Shown here in pieces: positions 1 through 7,246 of a stretch of DNA of 33,523 bases; the first letter of the stretch is position 1, and every line of letters begins with the position of its first letter. Origin of the DNA: Dehalococcoidia bacterium. Lineage in GTDB: Bacteria > Chloroflexota > Dehalococcoidia > GIF9 > AB-539-J10. Below the pieces are notes generated by a model. That model did no database searches. It was not told the DNA's origin and saw nothing but the letters and a program-made list of their open reading frames with translations. The DNA is taken from contig JAOUFZ010000002.1 in the NCBI GenBank assembly GCA_029857995.1, positions 1 to 33,523 of the forward strand. The letters are read 5' to 3'. The translations under genes and the position numbers were made by a program.

Positions 1-161
1 TGCACGCTATAGAGGAGCTGGAATTCGTCAAGTCCAATGAATCGACAAGCGTACCTTTGCATCCCAAGGAGACCAGTCCGAATTTGCTCCAGTATACACT
101 GGTACTCCTGTGAACTGGTCCCCCCGGCCAGATTGTTATGCACGGTACCTCTAATTATCTG

Positions 162-569
162 CTATGTTTCTATCGGATACCCGGCATCTACCCAGGCTTC
201 ATATTCACCTTCCAGCCGGTACACATTCATGAATTCAGCATCCACCAGCTTCTGCGCCCCCTGTCTTGACGCGCTCTCAGAATGACAGTAGACCAGATAC
301 GTGGCGTTCTTGTCCAGCATTGGCATCGCCGCATCGAGAGACCCATCGCCCAGGTAGTAGTTTACTGCTCCCGGTAGGTGTCCCGCCTCGTAAGCAGGTG
401 AAACATCGATGATAATTAACTCCGAGTTTTCGTCGATCATCTCTTTGGCCTCGGCGGGCGATATATCCGTATAATTACCCGCCGGCTCTTGCGGCGTGCA
501 ACCTACTGTTATTCCTACTGTTATTACTGAAGCTAAAAGTAGAATCCCAACCATAATACGTAGTCTCAT
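162..569 (-). CDS. Rhodanese-domain lipoprotein
   Basis: Small exported sulfurtransferase-like protein of about 135 residues. An N-terminal hydrophobic stretch ends in GITVGC, a weak lipobox, so lipidation at Cys24 and anchoring outside the membrane are likely. One rhodanese domain follows: LIIIDVSPAYEAGHLPGAVN (Asp55), then the active-site loop YCHSESASR with Cys95, and the typical C-terminal AWVDAGYPIE. The usual Arg five residues after the Cys is Ala here, with Arg at +7, so the loop is atypical. ATG at 569 is preferred over GTG at 575 because AAGGA lies 9 bases upstream of it and only 3 bases from the GTG. A conserved promoter-like element lies 120 bases upstream. Rhodaneses move sulfane sulfur; the substrate here is unknown. 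Confidence 0.85.
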   Translation of the reverse strand: MRLRIMVGILLLASVITVGITVGCTPQEPAGNYTDISPAEAKEMIDENSELIIIDVSPAYEAGHLPGAVNYYLGDGSLDAAMPMLDKNATYLVYCHSESASRQGAQKLVDAEFMNVYRLEGEYEAWVDAGYPIET

Positions 570-689
570 TTTCACTCATCCTTCGAGATTTCATATTGAA
601 CACTGTTAATAAACAACGCTCAACCCTGTTTTTTTGTTGGATTGGATCGACCACGGTTATATATAGTCTATCGACTGGGATATGGAATA

Positions 690-733
690 GTCATAAAATA
701 GAAGTCAGCAAAGTTACAAAACTATGACATTCT
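690..733 (-). promoter_or_regulatory. Regulatory element copy A, upstream of rhodanese gene
   Basis: Read towards the rhodanese gene, it has half-sites TGTCATA and TGTAACT with a 4-base spacer (11-bp period), then CTTT-like bases, a variable 10-mer and ATTTTATGAC. The same layout occurs at 1941, 2257 and 12662 with identical spacing. TTGTAA and TATGAC, 18 bases apart, could serve as -35 and -10. The 11-bp direct repeat suits an OmpR/PhoB-type regulator, as in the Pho box. Function is inferred. Confidence 0.6.
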
Positions 734-842
734 GGAGTTAGTCGTAGGCCTGATTGGTACGGTGTCCCTGGGGAATTCGTCCCTGAGCAACTTATGGGCA
801 CCGCCATCCAGAATTGGTGTCTACAACAAGTAGGACCCGTCT

Positions 843-883
843 CCAGGCCGCAAGAGACTGCTTTGTCGTCTCTTGCAGCCTGG
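843..883. repeat. Long hairpin without U-tract
   Basis: Two 16-base arms (843-858 and 868-883) are complementary with one mismatch around a 9-base loop. Neither side has a T-run, so it is not a standard intrinsic terminator. It lies in the 350-base gap downstream of the DUF1059 gene and upstream of copy A. It may end or stabilise the DUF1059 transcript, or be a remnant of a repeat. Confidence 0.5.
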
Positions 884-922
884 CCAGTATCTGAGTGCAC
901 GCTGCAATCGAAGCCTGAGGTC

Positions 923-1111
923 TTATGCCTGCTTGATTATTGTCTTCATCTGTTTCATCATCTTGGGGTCATTAAGCTGTTCATCGGTGTAGCGGTGCAC
1001 CTCTTTGGCATGCTTTGCCGCCTGTGCAAGCACCTCTTCCTTGGTTTCGCCCCGGGCGACGAAAGGGCAAGTAGTCTCCCCGGCGTCCCGACAAGCCAAC
1101 GTGTAAGCCAT
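923..1111 (-). CDS. DUF1059 small protein
   Basis: 62-residue soluble protein matching my memory of the DUF1059 family: N-terminal MAYTLACRDAG, then CPFVARGETKEEV and AKHAKEVHRYTDEQL. Two cysteines (7 and 15) and the His in AKEVH are the conserved-looking residues. No enzymatic role is established for the family; members often sit in stress-type gene sets. The ribosome binding site AAGGAGGTG is 5 bases before the ATG, so the start is secure. It lies downstream of the DUF3303-like and ABM-like genes on the same strand and may be co-transcribed with them. Confidence 0.85.
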   Translation of the reverse strand: MAYTLACRDAGETTCPFVARGETKEEVLAQAAKHAKEVHRYTDEQLNDPKMMKQMKTIIKQA

Positions 1112-1189
1112 TTTTCACCTCCTTGCTTCTTTAGCTTTGCATCAGCGTTGTAATCAATTGAAAGTGCTTATGTTTACTTTTCTGCAAAC

Positions 1190-1206
1190 GTTCTCTTGAA
1201 GAGAAC
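1190..1206. promoter_or_regulatory. Perfect 17-bp palindrome, candidate operator
   Basis: GTTCTCTT-G-AAGAGAAC is a perfect inverted repeat with a single central base. It lies between the DUF3303-like gene and the DUF1059 start, about 80 bases upstream of that start. The size and position fit an operator for a dimeric repressor; the regulator is unknown. Confidence 0.35.
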
Positions 1207-1233
1207 AATTCCAAATAACGATTGTGAAGTATA

Positions 1234-1524
1234 TTACTCTGTTCCAGCTCTTCTCTTTAGAATTTCGCGACCATCCTGGACTATCCTCGTCTCGGCATGT
1301 GCTATCTCGTAAGCTGGAGCAAGGAATTCCTCGATTTTCTGGGCAGAGTCGGTCTCGACTACAATGTAGAGGGTGTGAGCCGGCGCGTCCACCCAGACGC
1401 CAACCAATCTAACTCCAGACTGCTCAGCACTGCTGAGCAGTCTGCCGAAGGTGGCACGGGCTTTTTCCGGATTGTGGTAAGGGCATGTCCCCGGTGTGTG
1501 GACATGAGTAATGTGAAATAACAT
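1234..1524 (-). CDS. DUF3303-like small alpha/beta protein
   Basis: 96-residue protein. The N-terminus MLFHITHVHTPGTCPYHNPE resembles the DUF3303 family (FHVT..HT..NCP..N). The rest alternates strands and helices like a dimeric ferredoxin-like barrel: VRLVGVWVDAPAHTLYIVV, then DSAQKIEEFLAPAYEI. No catalytic residues are assigned; Cys14 and the N-terminal histidines stand out. GGAGGAAG lies just upstream of the ATG. It sits between two other small stress-type genes on the same strand. Family assignment is from memory of the motif and is moderately sure; function is unknown. Confidence 0.75.
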   Translation of the reverse strand: MLFHITHVHTPGTCPYHNPEKARATFGRLLSSAEQSGVRLVGVWVDAPAHTLYIVVETDSAQKIEEFLAPAYEIAHAETRIVQDGREILKRRAGTE

Positions 1525-1574
1525 TTTCTCTTCCTCCCTCCCTGTTTATTAGTTCAATCTTGGCAAGCTACCTG

Positions 1575-1865
1575 TTAGAGCTGTACTGCAACTTCGTATA
1601 TCTCGACCTTAGGTGGTTGGGCAGTTGCTTCCCAGACATATTGCGCCCGGAGGCGTTTGGCAGCCTCGGCACTGGCATTAAGGTCAGCCTCAGTCTCCCG
1701 CAGGGCGATGCCCATCTGCTTGCCTGTCTTTCGGTCAACCAACAGGTATGAGTCCTTAAACCCCTTCATATTCCTGGCTTCGGGAAGGACTGTCTCCCGC
1801 ATGAAACGGACCGCTTCGTCAATTCCCGCTGGTGACCCCTCAGTCATGGTTACTCTTGCGAACAT
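1575..1865 (-). CDS. ABM-like (antibiotic biosynthesis monooxygenase fold) protein
   Basis: 96-residue protein beginning MFARVTMTEGSPAGIDEAV, with FMRETVLPEARNMKGFKDSYLLVDRKTGK and a C-terminal strand PKVEIYEVAVQL. This is the layout of ABM/Dabb-type dimeric alpha-beta barrels: short strand, helix, then the GFK.sYLL strand. An in-frame ATG six codons upstream (1883) exists, but AAGGAG lies 7 bases before the ATG at 1865, so that start is chosen. It is the first gene of a possible three-gene unit with the DUF3303-like and DUF1059 genes, and regulatory element copy C lies 75 bases upstream. Possible roles are heme or quinone handling, or none enzymatic; not determinable here. Confidence 0.75.
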   Translation of the reverse strand: MFARVTMTEGSPAGIDEAVRFMRETVLPEARNMKGFKDSYLLVDRKTGKQMGIALRETEADLNASAEAAKRLRAQYVWEATAQPPKVEIYEVAVQL

Positions 1866-1907
1866 TTCGCAGCTCCTTTCCATTAGTAATGTTTTACAGC
1901 TGATGCA

Positions 1908-1922
1908 CTACAACGATTGTAG
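1908..1922. promoter_or_regulatory. 15-bp palindrome between element C and the ABM-like gene
   Basis: CTACAA-CGA-TTGTAG is a perfect inverted repeat lying about 20 bases downstream of element C, near where transcription would start. It could be a repressor site or a leader hairpin. No regulator can be assigned. Confidence 0.3.
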
Positions 1923-1940
1923 CAATAGCAGTGTTAAAAG

Positions 1941-1984
1941 GTCATAAAATTGCATCAATAAAAGTTGCAAAGTTATGTCATTTT
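1941..1984 (-). promoter_or_regulatory. Regulatory element copy C, upstream of ABM-like gene
   Basis: Read towards the gene at 1865, the half-sites are TGACATA and TGCAACT with a 4-base spacer, then a variable decamer and ATTTTATGAC. Positions of all blocks match copies A, B and D exactly. It lies 75 bases upstream of the start codon. Confidence 0.6.
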
Positions 1985-2008
1985 GTTATGGGCTAGTTTA
2001 TATGAAAA

Positions 2009-2050
2009 GGGACACACTTCTTCAGCTATAACGCTTACAAAGGGTGTCCC
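2009..2050. repeat. Spaced inverted repeat GGGACAC/GTGTCCC
   Basis: A 7-bp perfect inverted repeat with a 28-base centre in the 609-base gap between the ABM-like and SDR genes. GTGTCCC also occurs near 764. It may be a remnant of a small mobile element; no transposase is visible. Apart from elements C and D and small palindromes I see nothing else in the gap. Confidence 0.25.
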
Positions 2051-2256
2051 CACATTCGTTCCACTACTCCTCCCCTTCGATCACTTTCGCTAAGTTGCCC
2101 ACTTTACTTGGAGCCCTCATAATATCACGAGGAGCTCAGGAACCTTCCTTCACTTGCACTTTTTACTTTAACAGTATCCCACCTCCCTTTTTCAATATAA
2201 TTCTAGACTCATGGGTAGCCTGCGTCTGTGACTCTTATCGCTTTGAGATTAGGTGC

Positions 2257-2300
2257 AAAATGTCACACTTTTGTAATTTTTCCCATCGATATTTTATGAC
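2257..2300 (+). promoter_or_regulatory. Regulatory element copy D, upstream of SDR gene
   Basis: Half-sites TGTCACA (2261-2267) and TGTAATT (2272-2278) with spacer CTTT, a variable decamer, then ATTTTATGAC (2291-2300). This copy is inverted relative to the other three and faces the only + strand unit of the set, which argues that orientation matters. It lies 174 bases upstream of the SDR start. Confidence 0.6.
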
Positions 2301-2474
2301 TTCTCCACAGCAGGCGAACTATAATTTCAATCGGAGCGTGTCCGTGTTGCTAAGTCGCGCCCTGTAATTTCGTTCAAGTCTGGAGACTGGTTGGAGTAAG
2401 GAAATGCGGAAGCGTTGCGAGATTACCTTTCTAACGTGATTCGGCATATCATAAGACCAAGGAGGTGAAGAAAC

Positions 2475-3230
2475 ATAAGGCTAAATAACAAAACAGCGAT
2501 TGTAACTGGGGCTCGGAGAGGAATAGGGCGTGCCATTGCCTTGGCTCTGGCCAGAGAAGGAGCCAATGTAGTTGTGAGTGACATAAGCCAAGAAGATTGC
2601 CAGAAGGTTGTTGATGAGATAGAAGAGCTGGGGAGAAAAGGATTGGCACTCAAGTGTGAGGTCAGCTCCAGCGACGACGTCGAGGATATGGTCAAGAGAA
2701 CAGTGGCAGAGTTTGGCAGAGTTGACATCCTGGTAAACAATGCAGGAATCTTAACTTTCAAGCCGTTCCTGGAGCTTACGGATGAAGACTGGGACAAGAC
2801 TTTAAATGTAAATCTCAGGGGGCAGTTTCTCTGTGCTCGGGCTGCTGGCAGAGTCATGATCAAGAACAAATGGGGGCGCATCATTAACATCGCCTCAATC
2901 TCTTCCGGTGGATGTGGCATTGCCTTTCCTCTCATAGCTCATTACACGGCATCAAAAGGTGGTGTAATGGCTCTCACCGAAGCACTTGCACTGGAGCTTA
3001 CTCCCCAAGGCGTAAATGTGAACGCGATTTGCCCCGGGGCGATAGATACTGACATGTCTAAAGGAGTCAAGGAAGGCGGTCAGTTGGCGCAGGTGCTGGC
3101 AAGAATTCCTAAGGGAAGACTGGGACAACCGGAGGAAATTGCTAGCCTTGCCGTTTTTTTGGCATCCGAGGAGGCTGATTATATAAGTGGGGCTGCCATT
3201 GTTATTGATGGTGGGTGGCTAACATCATAG
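2475..3230 (+). CDS. SDR-family dehydrogenase (FabG-like), apparent ATA start
   Basis: Classical short-chain dehydrogenase/reductase, about 251 residues. The cofactor motif TGARRGIG is at residues 11-18, NNAG at 88-91 and the catalytic Ser143, Tyr157, Lys161 in YTASK; PGAIDTDM and a C-terminal GGWLTS are typical. The reaction is NAD(P)-dependent interconversion of an alcohol and a ketone; the substrate is unknown. The first canonical in-frame start is TTG 2541, but that would delete the cofactor motif. The reading frame continues upstream to ATA 2475, which sits 8 bases after AAGGAGGT, exactly where ATG is expected (then RLNNKTAIVTG). Either ATA is used as start or an ATG has mutated or been misread. 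The disulfide oxidoreductase gene follows on the same strand. Confidence 0.85.
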   Translation: MRLNNKTAIVTGARRGIGRAIALALAREGANVVVSDISQEDCQKVVDEIEELGRKGLALKCEVSSSDDVEDMVKRTVAEFGRVDILVNNAGILTFKPFLELTDEDWDKTLNVNLRGQFLCARAAGRVMIKNKWGRIINIASISSGGCGIAFPLIAHYTASKGGVMALTEALALELTPQGVNVNAICPGAIDTDMSKGVKEGGQLAQVLARIPKGRLGQPEEIASLAVFLASEEADYISGAAIVIDGGWLTS

Positions 3231-3268
3231 CCTATTGATAAGTGTCGCCTCTACGGCCAAAAACATAA

Positions 3269-3463
3269 GCGCTGGGGGTGTTCTATAATGGGGGACACCA
3301 TGCCGGGCTTGGTGCGAGCACTCTGCTTCGGGTTGGTTATCCGAGTGTCTACAATGTCCCCGATAGCGTAAAGGGATGGGTAGCTGCTGGTTTTCCTGTC
3401 ACCACTGGCGAGGCTCTTGAGTACCAGGCAAATGGAGTTCGGAGGGAGTATGAAGAAATATGA
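3269..3463 (+). pseudogene. Truncated rhodanese-domain remnant
   Basis: The reading frame encodes VFYNGGHHAGLGASTLL, then RVGYPSVYNV and SVKGWVAAGFPVTTG, the C-terminal half of a single-domain rhodanese (compare VFYC.GG.RS..A..L...GY..VYN...GI.GW..AGFPV). The N-terminal half is missing: a TAA stands in frame at 3266. The position of the catalytic Cys is Asn. The end overlaps the start of the next gene in another frame. I read it as a decayed gene between the SDR and the disulfide oxidoreductase; a small non-catalytic protein is less likely. Confidence 0.6.
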
Positions 3464-4823
3464 TGTCATTGTCATCGGCTCAGGGTGCGGAACTAATATT
3501 GTCGACGAAGCCCTATCCCATGGCCTAAGTGTGGCACTTGTGGATAAAGGCCCACTTGGAGGTACCTGTGCCAATCTGGGCTGTATACCATCCAAGATGC
3601 TCATATTCGCTGCTGACAGAATAGCCGAGATACAGGGAGCCAAAAAGCTGGGCATTGAAGCCGCGACAAAAAATATTGACTTCAATTTCATCATGGAGCG
3701 CATGAGAAAAGTCGTACGGGAAAGTCAAGAACACATGAAGCAAGAACTCTCCCACGTAGAAAATCTAGACTTCTATGAAGGCGAAGGACACTTTGTTGCT
3801 GATTACACCATCGAGGTTACTGGTAAAAAAATAAAGGGCGATAAGGTTTTCATCGCTTCTGGCTCGCGCCCCCTGATACCGCCAATAAAGGGTCTGGAAA
3901 GCCTGGGCTATCTTACCAATGAGACAGTGCTACAACTGAAGGAGCGGCCGGACAACCTCATAATTATCGGTGGGGGCTATATTGCAGTGGAATACGGCCA
4001 CTTTTTTGCCGCCATGGGAACCAGGGTAAATATTTTGGAAATGGCAGACCGGCTCGTCCTTGCTGAAGAACCAGAAATAGCGGAGATTCTGAAGAAGGAG
4101 TTAGGCCGGCGCATGGATGTTTACACTGGCGTCCAAGCTGAGGCGGTGAAGAGTAATGGGCATGATGTAACCGTTGTTGTAAACGATTTAAAGGGTGGCG
4201 GGCATAAGGAATTCACGGCACAGAGAATCCTGATGGCCGTGGGTAGAAGGTCTAATGCCGACCTGCTAAAGTTAGAAAATACTGGTGTGGAGGTTGATAA
4301 AAGAGGCTTTATCAAGGTTGATGAGTACCTTGAAACCACTAAGAAGAACATATTTGCTGTGGGGGATATCAACGGTCAGCAGATGTTTACGCATGTAGCC
4401 AACGTAGAAGCATCGCTGGCTGCCGATAATGCCATCCATGGCAGCAAAATAAAGATGGACTACAGCGCTGCTCCCCATGCTGTCTATTCCTACCCCCAGA
4501 TTGCATCCGTAGGAATGACTGAAGAAGCTGCCAGAAAAGCACACAAGGTCCTGATCGGCAAGGCCAAGTATTCAGACGTGGCCCAGGGTGAGGCCATGAT
4601 GGAGGAAAATGGCTTCGCCAAAGCTATCGTAGAGGCGGATACGGGAAAGATATTAGGTTTTCACATTATTGGCCCCTACGCGCCTATTCTGATTCAGGAA
4701 GTGATAAATGTCATGGCATCTGGCGGTGGCATTGACCAGATACAAACAAGCATGCATATCCATCCCGCTGTCACCGAGCTAATACCTCAGGTGTTAAGTA
4801 ACCTGAAGAACACAATGTCATGA
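3450..4823 (+). CDS. Class I pyridine nucleotide-disulfide oxidoreductase (dihydrolipoyl dehydrogenase / mycothione reductase-like)
   Basis: FAD- and NAD(P)-dependent flavoprotein of 457 residues, a normal length. FAD motif IGSGCGTNIVDEA at 9-21, redox-active disulfide GGTCANLGCIPSK with Cys40 and Cys45, second nucleotide motif IIGGGYIAVEYG, FAD motif FAVGDING, and the dimer-interface HIHPAVTELIPQ with the catalytic His/Glu pair. The N-terminus (GSG.GTNI.DE) recalls mycothione reductase more than ordinary Lpd, but no other lipoyl-complex or mycothiol gene is nearby, so the substrate is open. ATG 3450 has GGAGGG just upstream and places the FAD motif normally; an in-frame TTG at 3417 lacks this. 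It is downstream of the SDR gene and element D. Confidence 0.88.
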   Translation: MKKYDVIVIGSGCGTNIVDEALSHGLSVALVDKGPLGGTCANLGCIPSKMLIFAADRIAEIQGAKKLGIEAATKNIDFNFIMERMRKVVRESQEHMKQELSHVENLDFYEGEGHFVADYTIEVTGKKIKGDKVFIASGSRPLIPPIKGLESLGYLTNETVLQLKERPDNLIIIGGGYIAVEYGHFFAAMGTRVNILEMADRLVLAEEPEIAEILKKELGRRMDVYTGVQAEAVKSNGHDVTVVVNDLKGGGHKEFTAQRILMAVGRRSNADLLKLENTGVEVDKRGFIKVDEYLETTKKNIFAVGDINGQQMFTHVANVEASLAADNAIHGSKIKMDYSAAPHAVYSYPQIASVGMTEEAARKAHKVLIGKAKYSDVAQGEAMMEENGFAKAIVEADTGKILGFHIIGPYAPILIQEVINVMASGGGIDQIQTSMHIHPAVTELIPQVLSNLKNTMS

Positions 4824-4966
4824 TTACCAGAACAGAAGATAATGGCGCGTGAGCACGGTAGCGAGTCAATTGTCGAGCTAGGAGACTTTTGGCTTCTCGC
4901 CGGTCGGCAAACAGTTCAGGGCTATGCGACAGGATGCGTAATTTCCCCATGACCAAGCTCCAATTT

Positions 4967-5554
4967 CTAAACACTTTTCTTACCATGAAACAATTCACTT
5001 CCGGCACCGGGGTATACTATACGCTTTGATGCGGGAGTAGATGTAGCGACCCCGGGCCATATTCCACTCTGCGGCTGCGGTCCCTCAAGTGTTATTCCTG
5101 ATGGTGCCCCATCTCTCATCTGAGGTTCTTTTCTGATGTTAACCCTCGCCACATTGTGTGAGAATTCGATAGGGATACCGTTTGGGTCATGGGCGTAAAT
5201 CGAGTGAATGAATCCGTGGTCAATAACGTCTGATACGGGAAAACCCGCGGCCTCTAGCTTGTCCTTCAGCGACCACAGGTCATCTTCCGTTTCAACACCG
5301 AAAGAGACATGGTCGAAGATGAAAGGGCCTCTAACCGGGCGTCCATGCTCCTTTTTGGCCACAGGCTTAACCCCAGCCCACTCAAAAAAGGCGATGAGGT
5401 CAGTCTCCGAAATCTCAAAAAAATAGTGTCGGTATCCCGGTTGCCCCAATCCGGCAACCAGACGCATACCCAGCAGGTCCCTCCAGAAACGTATGGTCTT
5501 GTCCATATCTCCTGTAGCCATAGCCAGGTGATTTACTCCATTAAAACTGACCAT
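4967..5554 (-). CDS. VOC superfamily (glyoxalase/dioxygenase fold) protein
   Basis: 195 residues. The first half-module FNGVNHLAMATGDMDKTIRF carries the metal-ligand-like His9 and is followed by WRDLLGMRLV; the second module FDHVSFGV..EDDLW has His at FDHVS and ends in HDPNGIPIEFSH with a ligand-like Glu. These are the usual VOC metal positions. A tail of about 55 residues rich in Gly, Pro and Ser follows the fold and is not typical. GGAGG lies 9 bases upstream of the ATG. Substrate unknown: a dioxygenase, lyase or resistance protein are possible. It is the last gene of the long minus-strand run. Confidence 0.85.
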   Translation of the reverse strand: MVSFNGVNHLAMATGDMDKTIRFWRDLLGMRLVAGLGQPGYRHYFFEISETDLIAFFEWAGVKPVAKKEHGRPVRGPFIFDHVSFGVETEDDLWSLKDKLEAAGFPVSDVIDHGFIHSIYAHDPNGIPIEFSHNVARVNIRKEPQMRDGAPSGITLEGPQPQSGIWPGVATSTPASKRIVYPGAGSELFHGKKSV

Positions 5555-5582
5555 TTATGTATTCCTCCTTGCCATCTCGAAG

Positions 5583-6071
5583 TTATGCCCCACCCCTAAG
5601 TCTGCCTGCCATATATACCAGTTCACTGAGATGTTTCTTTTCCTCGCTGGTTATCACGTCTACGATTTCTTGATCCTGTCTGGGCATCATGCCCCTCATC
5701 TCTGAATAGAACAGAATAGAATCTTTCTCAAAAGCGATGCCAATTTCTAAGGCTTCTACGTCTGTAATCGATTTTCTCCTCAAGACAGTCTGTGCTCGTT
5801 CCCCAGCGAAGATACTGGTTTCAGCTAGGTCCCTGATATACTGGTAGTGTTCCCCAGTTTGCTTTTGGTAAGGTCGATAGCCACCAAGACGGGACAGCAT
5901 ATCATGAAAGTTATTCTCATGTTCCCTCTCCCGGGCAGCAAGTTTGGCAAAAACGTCCCCTATCTCTTTGTTTCTATTAAGTCGAGCTGCAACCTCGTAG
6001 AAGAAGCGTCCGTTCTTCTCGATCTCGATTGCCAATTCCAGAAATTCCTTACCGATTGATATTTCAGACAT
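5583..6071 (-). CDS. Ferritin-like / rubrerythrin-type diiron protein
   Basis: 162 residues, almost entirely helical. Carboxylate and His ligands of a four-helix diiron site appear in order: EIEKNGRFFYE, EREHENNFHDML (ExxH), then IAFEKDSILFYSEM and EEKKHLSELV (second ExxH). There is no C-terminal rubredoxin domain, so it is the erythrin/COG1633 type. Such proteins reduce peroxide or store iron in anaerobes. A strong site, AAGGAGG, precedes the ATG. Its neighbours (superoxide reductase, UspA, AhpD-like) fit an oxidative stress role. Confidence 0.87.
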   Translation of the reverse strand: MSEISIGKEFLELAIEIEKNGRFFYEVAARLNRNKEIGDVFAKLAAREREHENNFHDMLSRLGGYRPYQKQTGEHYQYIRDLAETSIFAGERAQTVLRRKSITDVEALEIGIAFEKDSILFYSEMRGMMPRQDQEIVDVITSEEKKHLSELVYMAGRLRGGA

Positions 6072-6096
6072 CTTCTACCTCCTTGAACTCTTTTCC

Positions 6097-6276
6097 TTAC
6101 TCATGGGAGTGGTGCTTGGCTGAAGATCCCTCACAGCACCCTGGCTCTCCCGGATGACCGCAACAGTTCTGTCTTCGCCAAATCTTTATGAAGTTGTTGC
6201 GAAACACTAGTTTGAGCTTTCTTCCCAGAGGCATGGGCACTGACATATTGGTGAAAAACGCTTTTACTGTTGGCAT
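6097..6276 (-). CDS. Small Cys/His-rich protein of unknown function
   Basis: 59 residues, basic, starting MPTVKAFFTNMSVPMPLGRK, with a C-terminal cluster NCCGHPGEPGCC then KHHSHE. Four cysteines and four histidines in the last 25 residues suggest metal binding. I have a general memory of similar CCGH.GEPGC proteins in anaerobes but no function. ATG 6276 is chosen because AGGAG lies 8 bases upstream; a longer frame begins at 6339 without a ribosome site. It lies between korB and the ferritin-like gene on the same strand. Confidence 0.6.
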   Translation of the reverse strand: MPTVKAFFTNMSVPMPLGRKLKLVFRNNFIKIWRRQNCCGHPGEPGCCEGSSAKHHSHE

Positions 6277-6392
6277 ATTACAAGCTCCTAAGAATATTCC
6301 TTGTTCATCAACCCTAGGTAACGCTGCGTATTGCTTCATTTACTGACCTATTCTCATATCGGTCACCTTCCTATTGTCGAAATCACGTCGAC

Positions 6393-7244
6393 TCACATAA
6401 ACTCCGCCAGGAGTTTCTCAACTCGACGGGGGTCAATTATCTGTTTCACCAGCGGCCCCTCGCTCAGAGCCGGTAGCTGATCTTCGTAAACCAGCAAATC
6501 TCCTTTGTAGATGACCCCAATAGGAATCTTCTCTCCCCATTCAAGTGCCTTTTCTATTGCTGCCTTCTTGTCGCTGGGGTCATAGCTTTCGTCTTCCAGC
6601 TTATACACCCGTTCCGCATACCACTGGAAGGTATTTTTATGGTTGAACGAGATGCAGGGTTGCAGAATATCGATGAGGGCGAATCCCCGATGAGTAATAC
6701 CCCTTTTAATAAGGTTGGAAAGGTGGTCTATATCCCCGGCGAAGCCTCTACCGACGAAACTGGCACCGCTGACGATCGCCAGGGCGATAGGATTTACCGG
6801 GCTAGCTGCTCCGTAAGGCGTCGTCTTGGTGATAAAACCGACATCACTGGTGGGGGATGCCTGTCCCTTGGTCAGCCCATAGACCTGATTATTATGTACC
6901 AGGTAGGTAATATCATGGTTGCGACGGGCAGCATGGAGAAAATGGTTGCCTCCCTCGCCATAGGCATCCCCATCGCCGCTGATGGCGATGACTATCAACT
7001 CAGAATTGGCAATCTTGGCGCCGATAGCTGGCGGAACCGGTCTGCCATGCAGGGAGTTGAACACGTTGCCTCTGGTGTAGTGAGGTAGCTTGCCTGCCTG
7101 GCCGATACCAGAGACCAGTAAGACCTGATGAGGTTCAATCTCCATCTCAACCAGTGCTCTATTTAATGCCTGCAATATGCCGAAGTTGCCGCAACCTGGG
7201 CACCACGCCGGCTTCAGTCCAGCATAATCAGAGACTGTAACCAT
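6393..7244 (-). CDS. korB: 2-oxoacid:ferredoxin oxidoreductase, beta subunit
   Basis: 283 residues. It binds thiamine diphosphate (GDGDA at 90-94, NN at 118-119) and carries Fe-S cluster cysteines CPGC (15, 18) and Cys197; the place of another usual ligand holds Gln49 in SGIGQAGKLPHY, as I recall for several KorB-type proteins. With the gamma-alpha subunit it forms a two-subunit enzyme that oxidatively decarboxylates a 2-oxoacid to acyl-CoA and reduces ferredoxin, or runs in reverse in anaerobes. Its ATG is 2 bases after the stop of the alpha gene, so the two are one transcript. The substrate (2-oxoglutarate, pyruvate or a branched-chain acid) cannot be fixed from sequence. Confidence 0.92.
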   Translation of the reverse strand: MVTVSDYAGLKPAWCPGCGNFGILQALNRALVEMEIEPHQVLLVSGIGQAGKLPHYTRGNVFNSLHGRPVPPAIGAKIANSELIVIAISGDGDAYGEGGNHFLHAARRNHDITYLVHNNQVYGLTKGQASPTSDVGFITKTTPYGAASPVNPIALAIVSGASFVGRGFAGDIDHLSNLIKRGITHRGFALIDILQPCISFNHKNTFQWYAERVYKLEDESYDPSDKKAAIEKALEWGEKIPIGVIYKGDLLVYEDQLPALSEGPLVKQIIDPRRVEKLLAEFM

Positions 7245-7246
7245 CT

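Noticed and set aside
2044..2367. 107-codon open frame on the + strand.
   Set aside because: No ribosome site, unusual composition, no family resemblance, and it overlaps regulatory element D.
2541..3230. SDR start at TTG 2541.
   Set aside because: It would delete the TGARRGIG cofactor motif, which is encoded in frame just upstream, right after a strong ribosome site.
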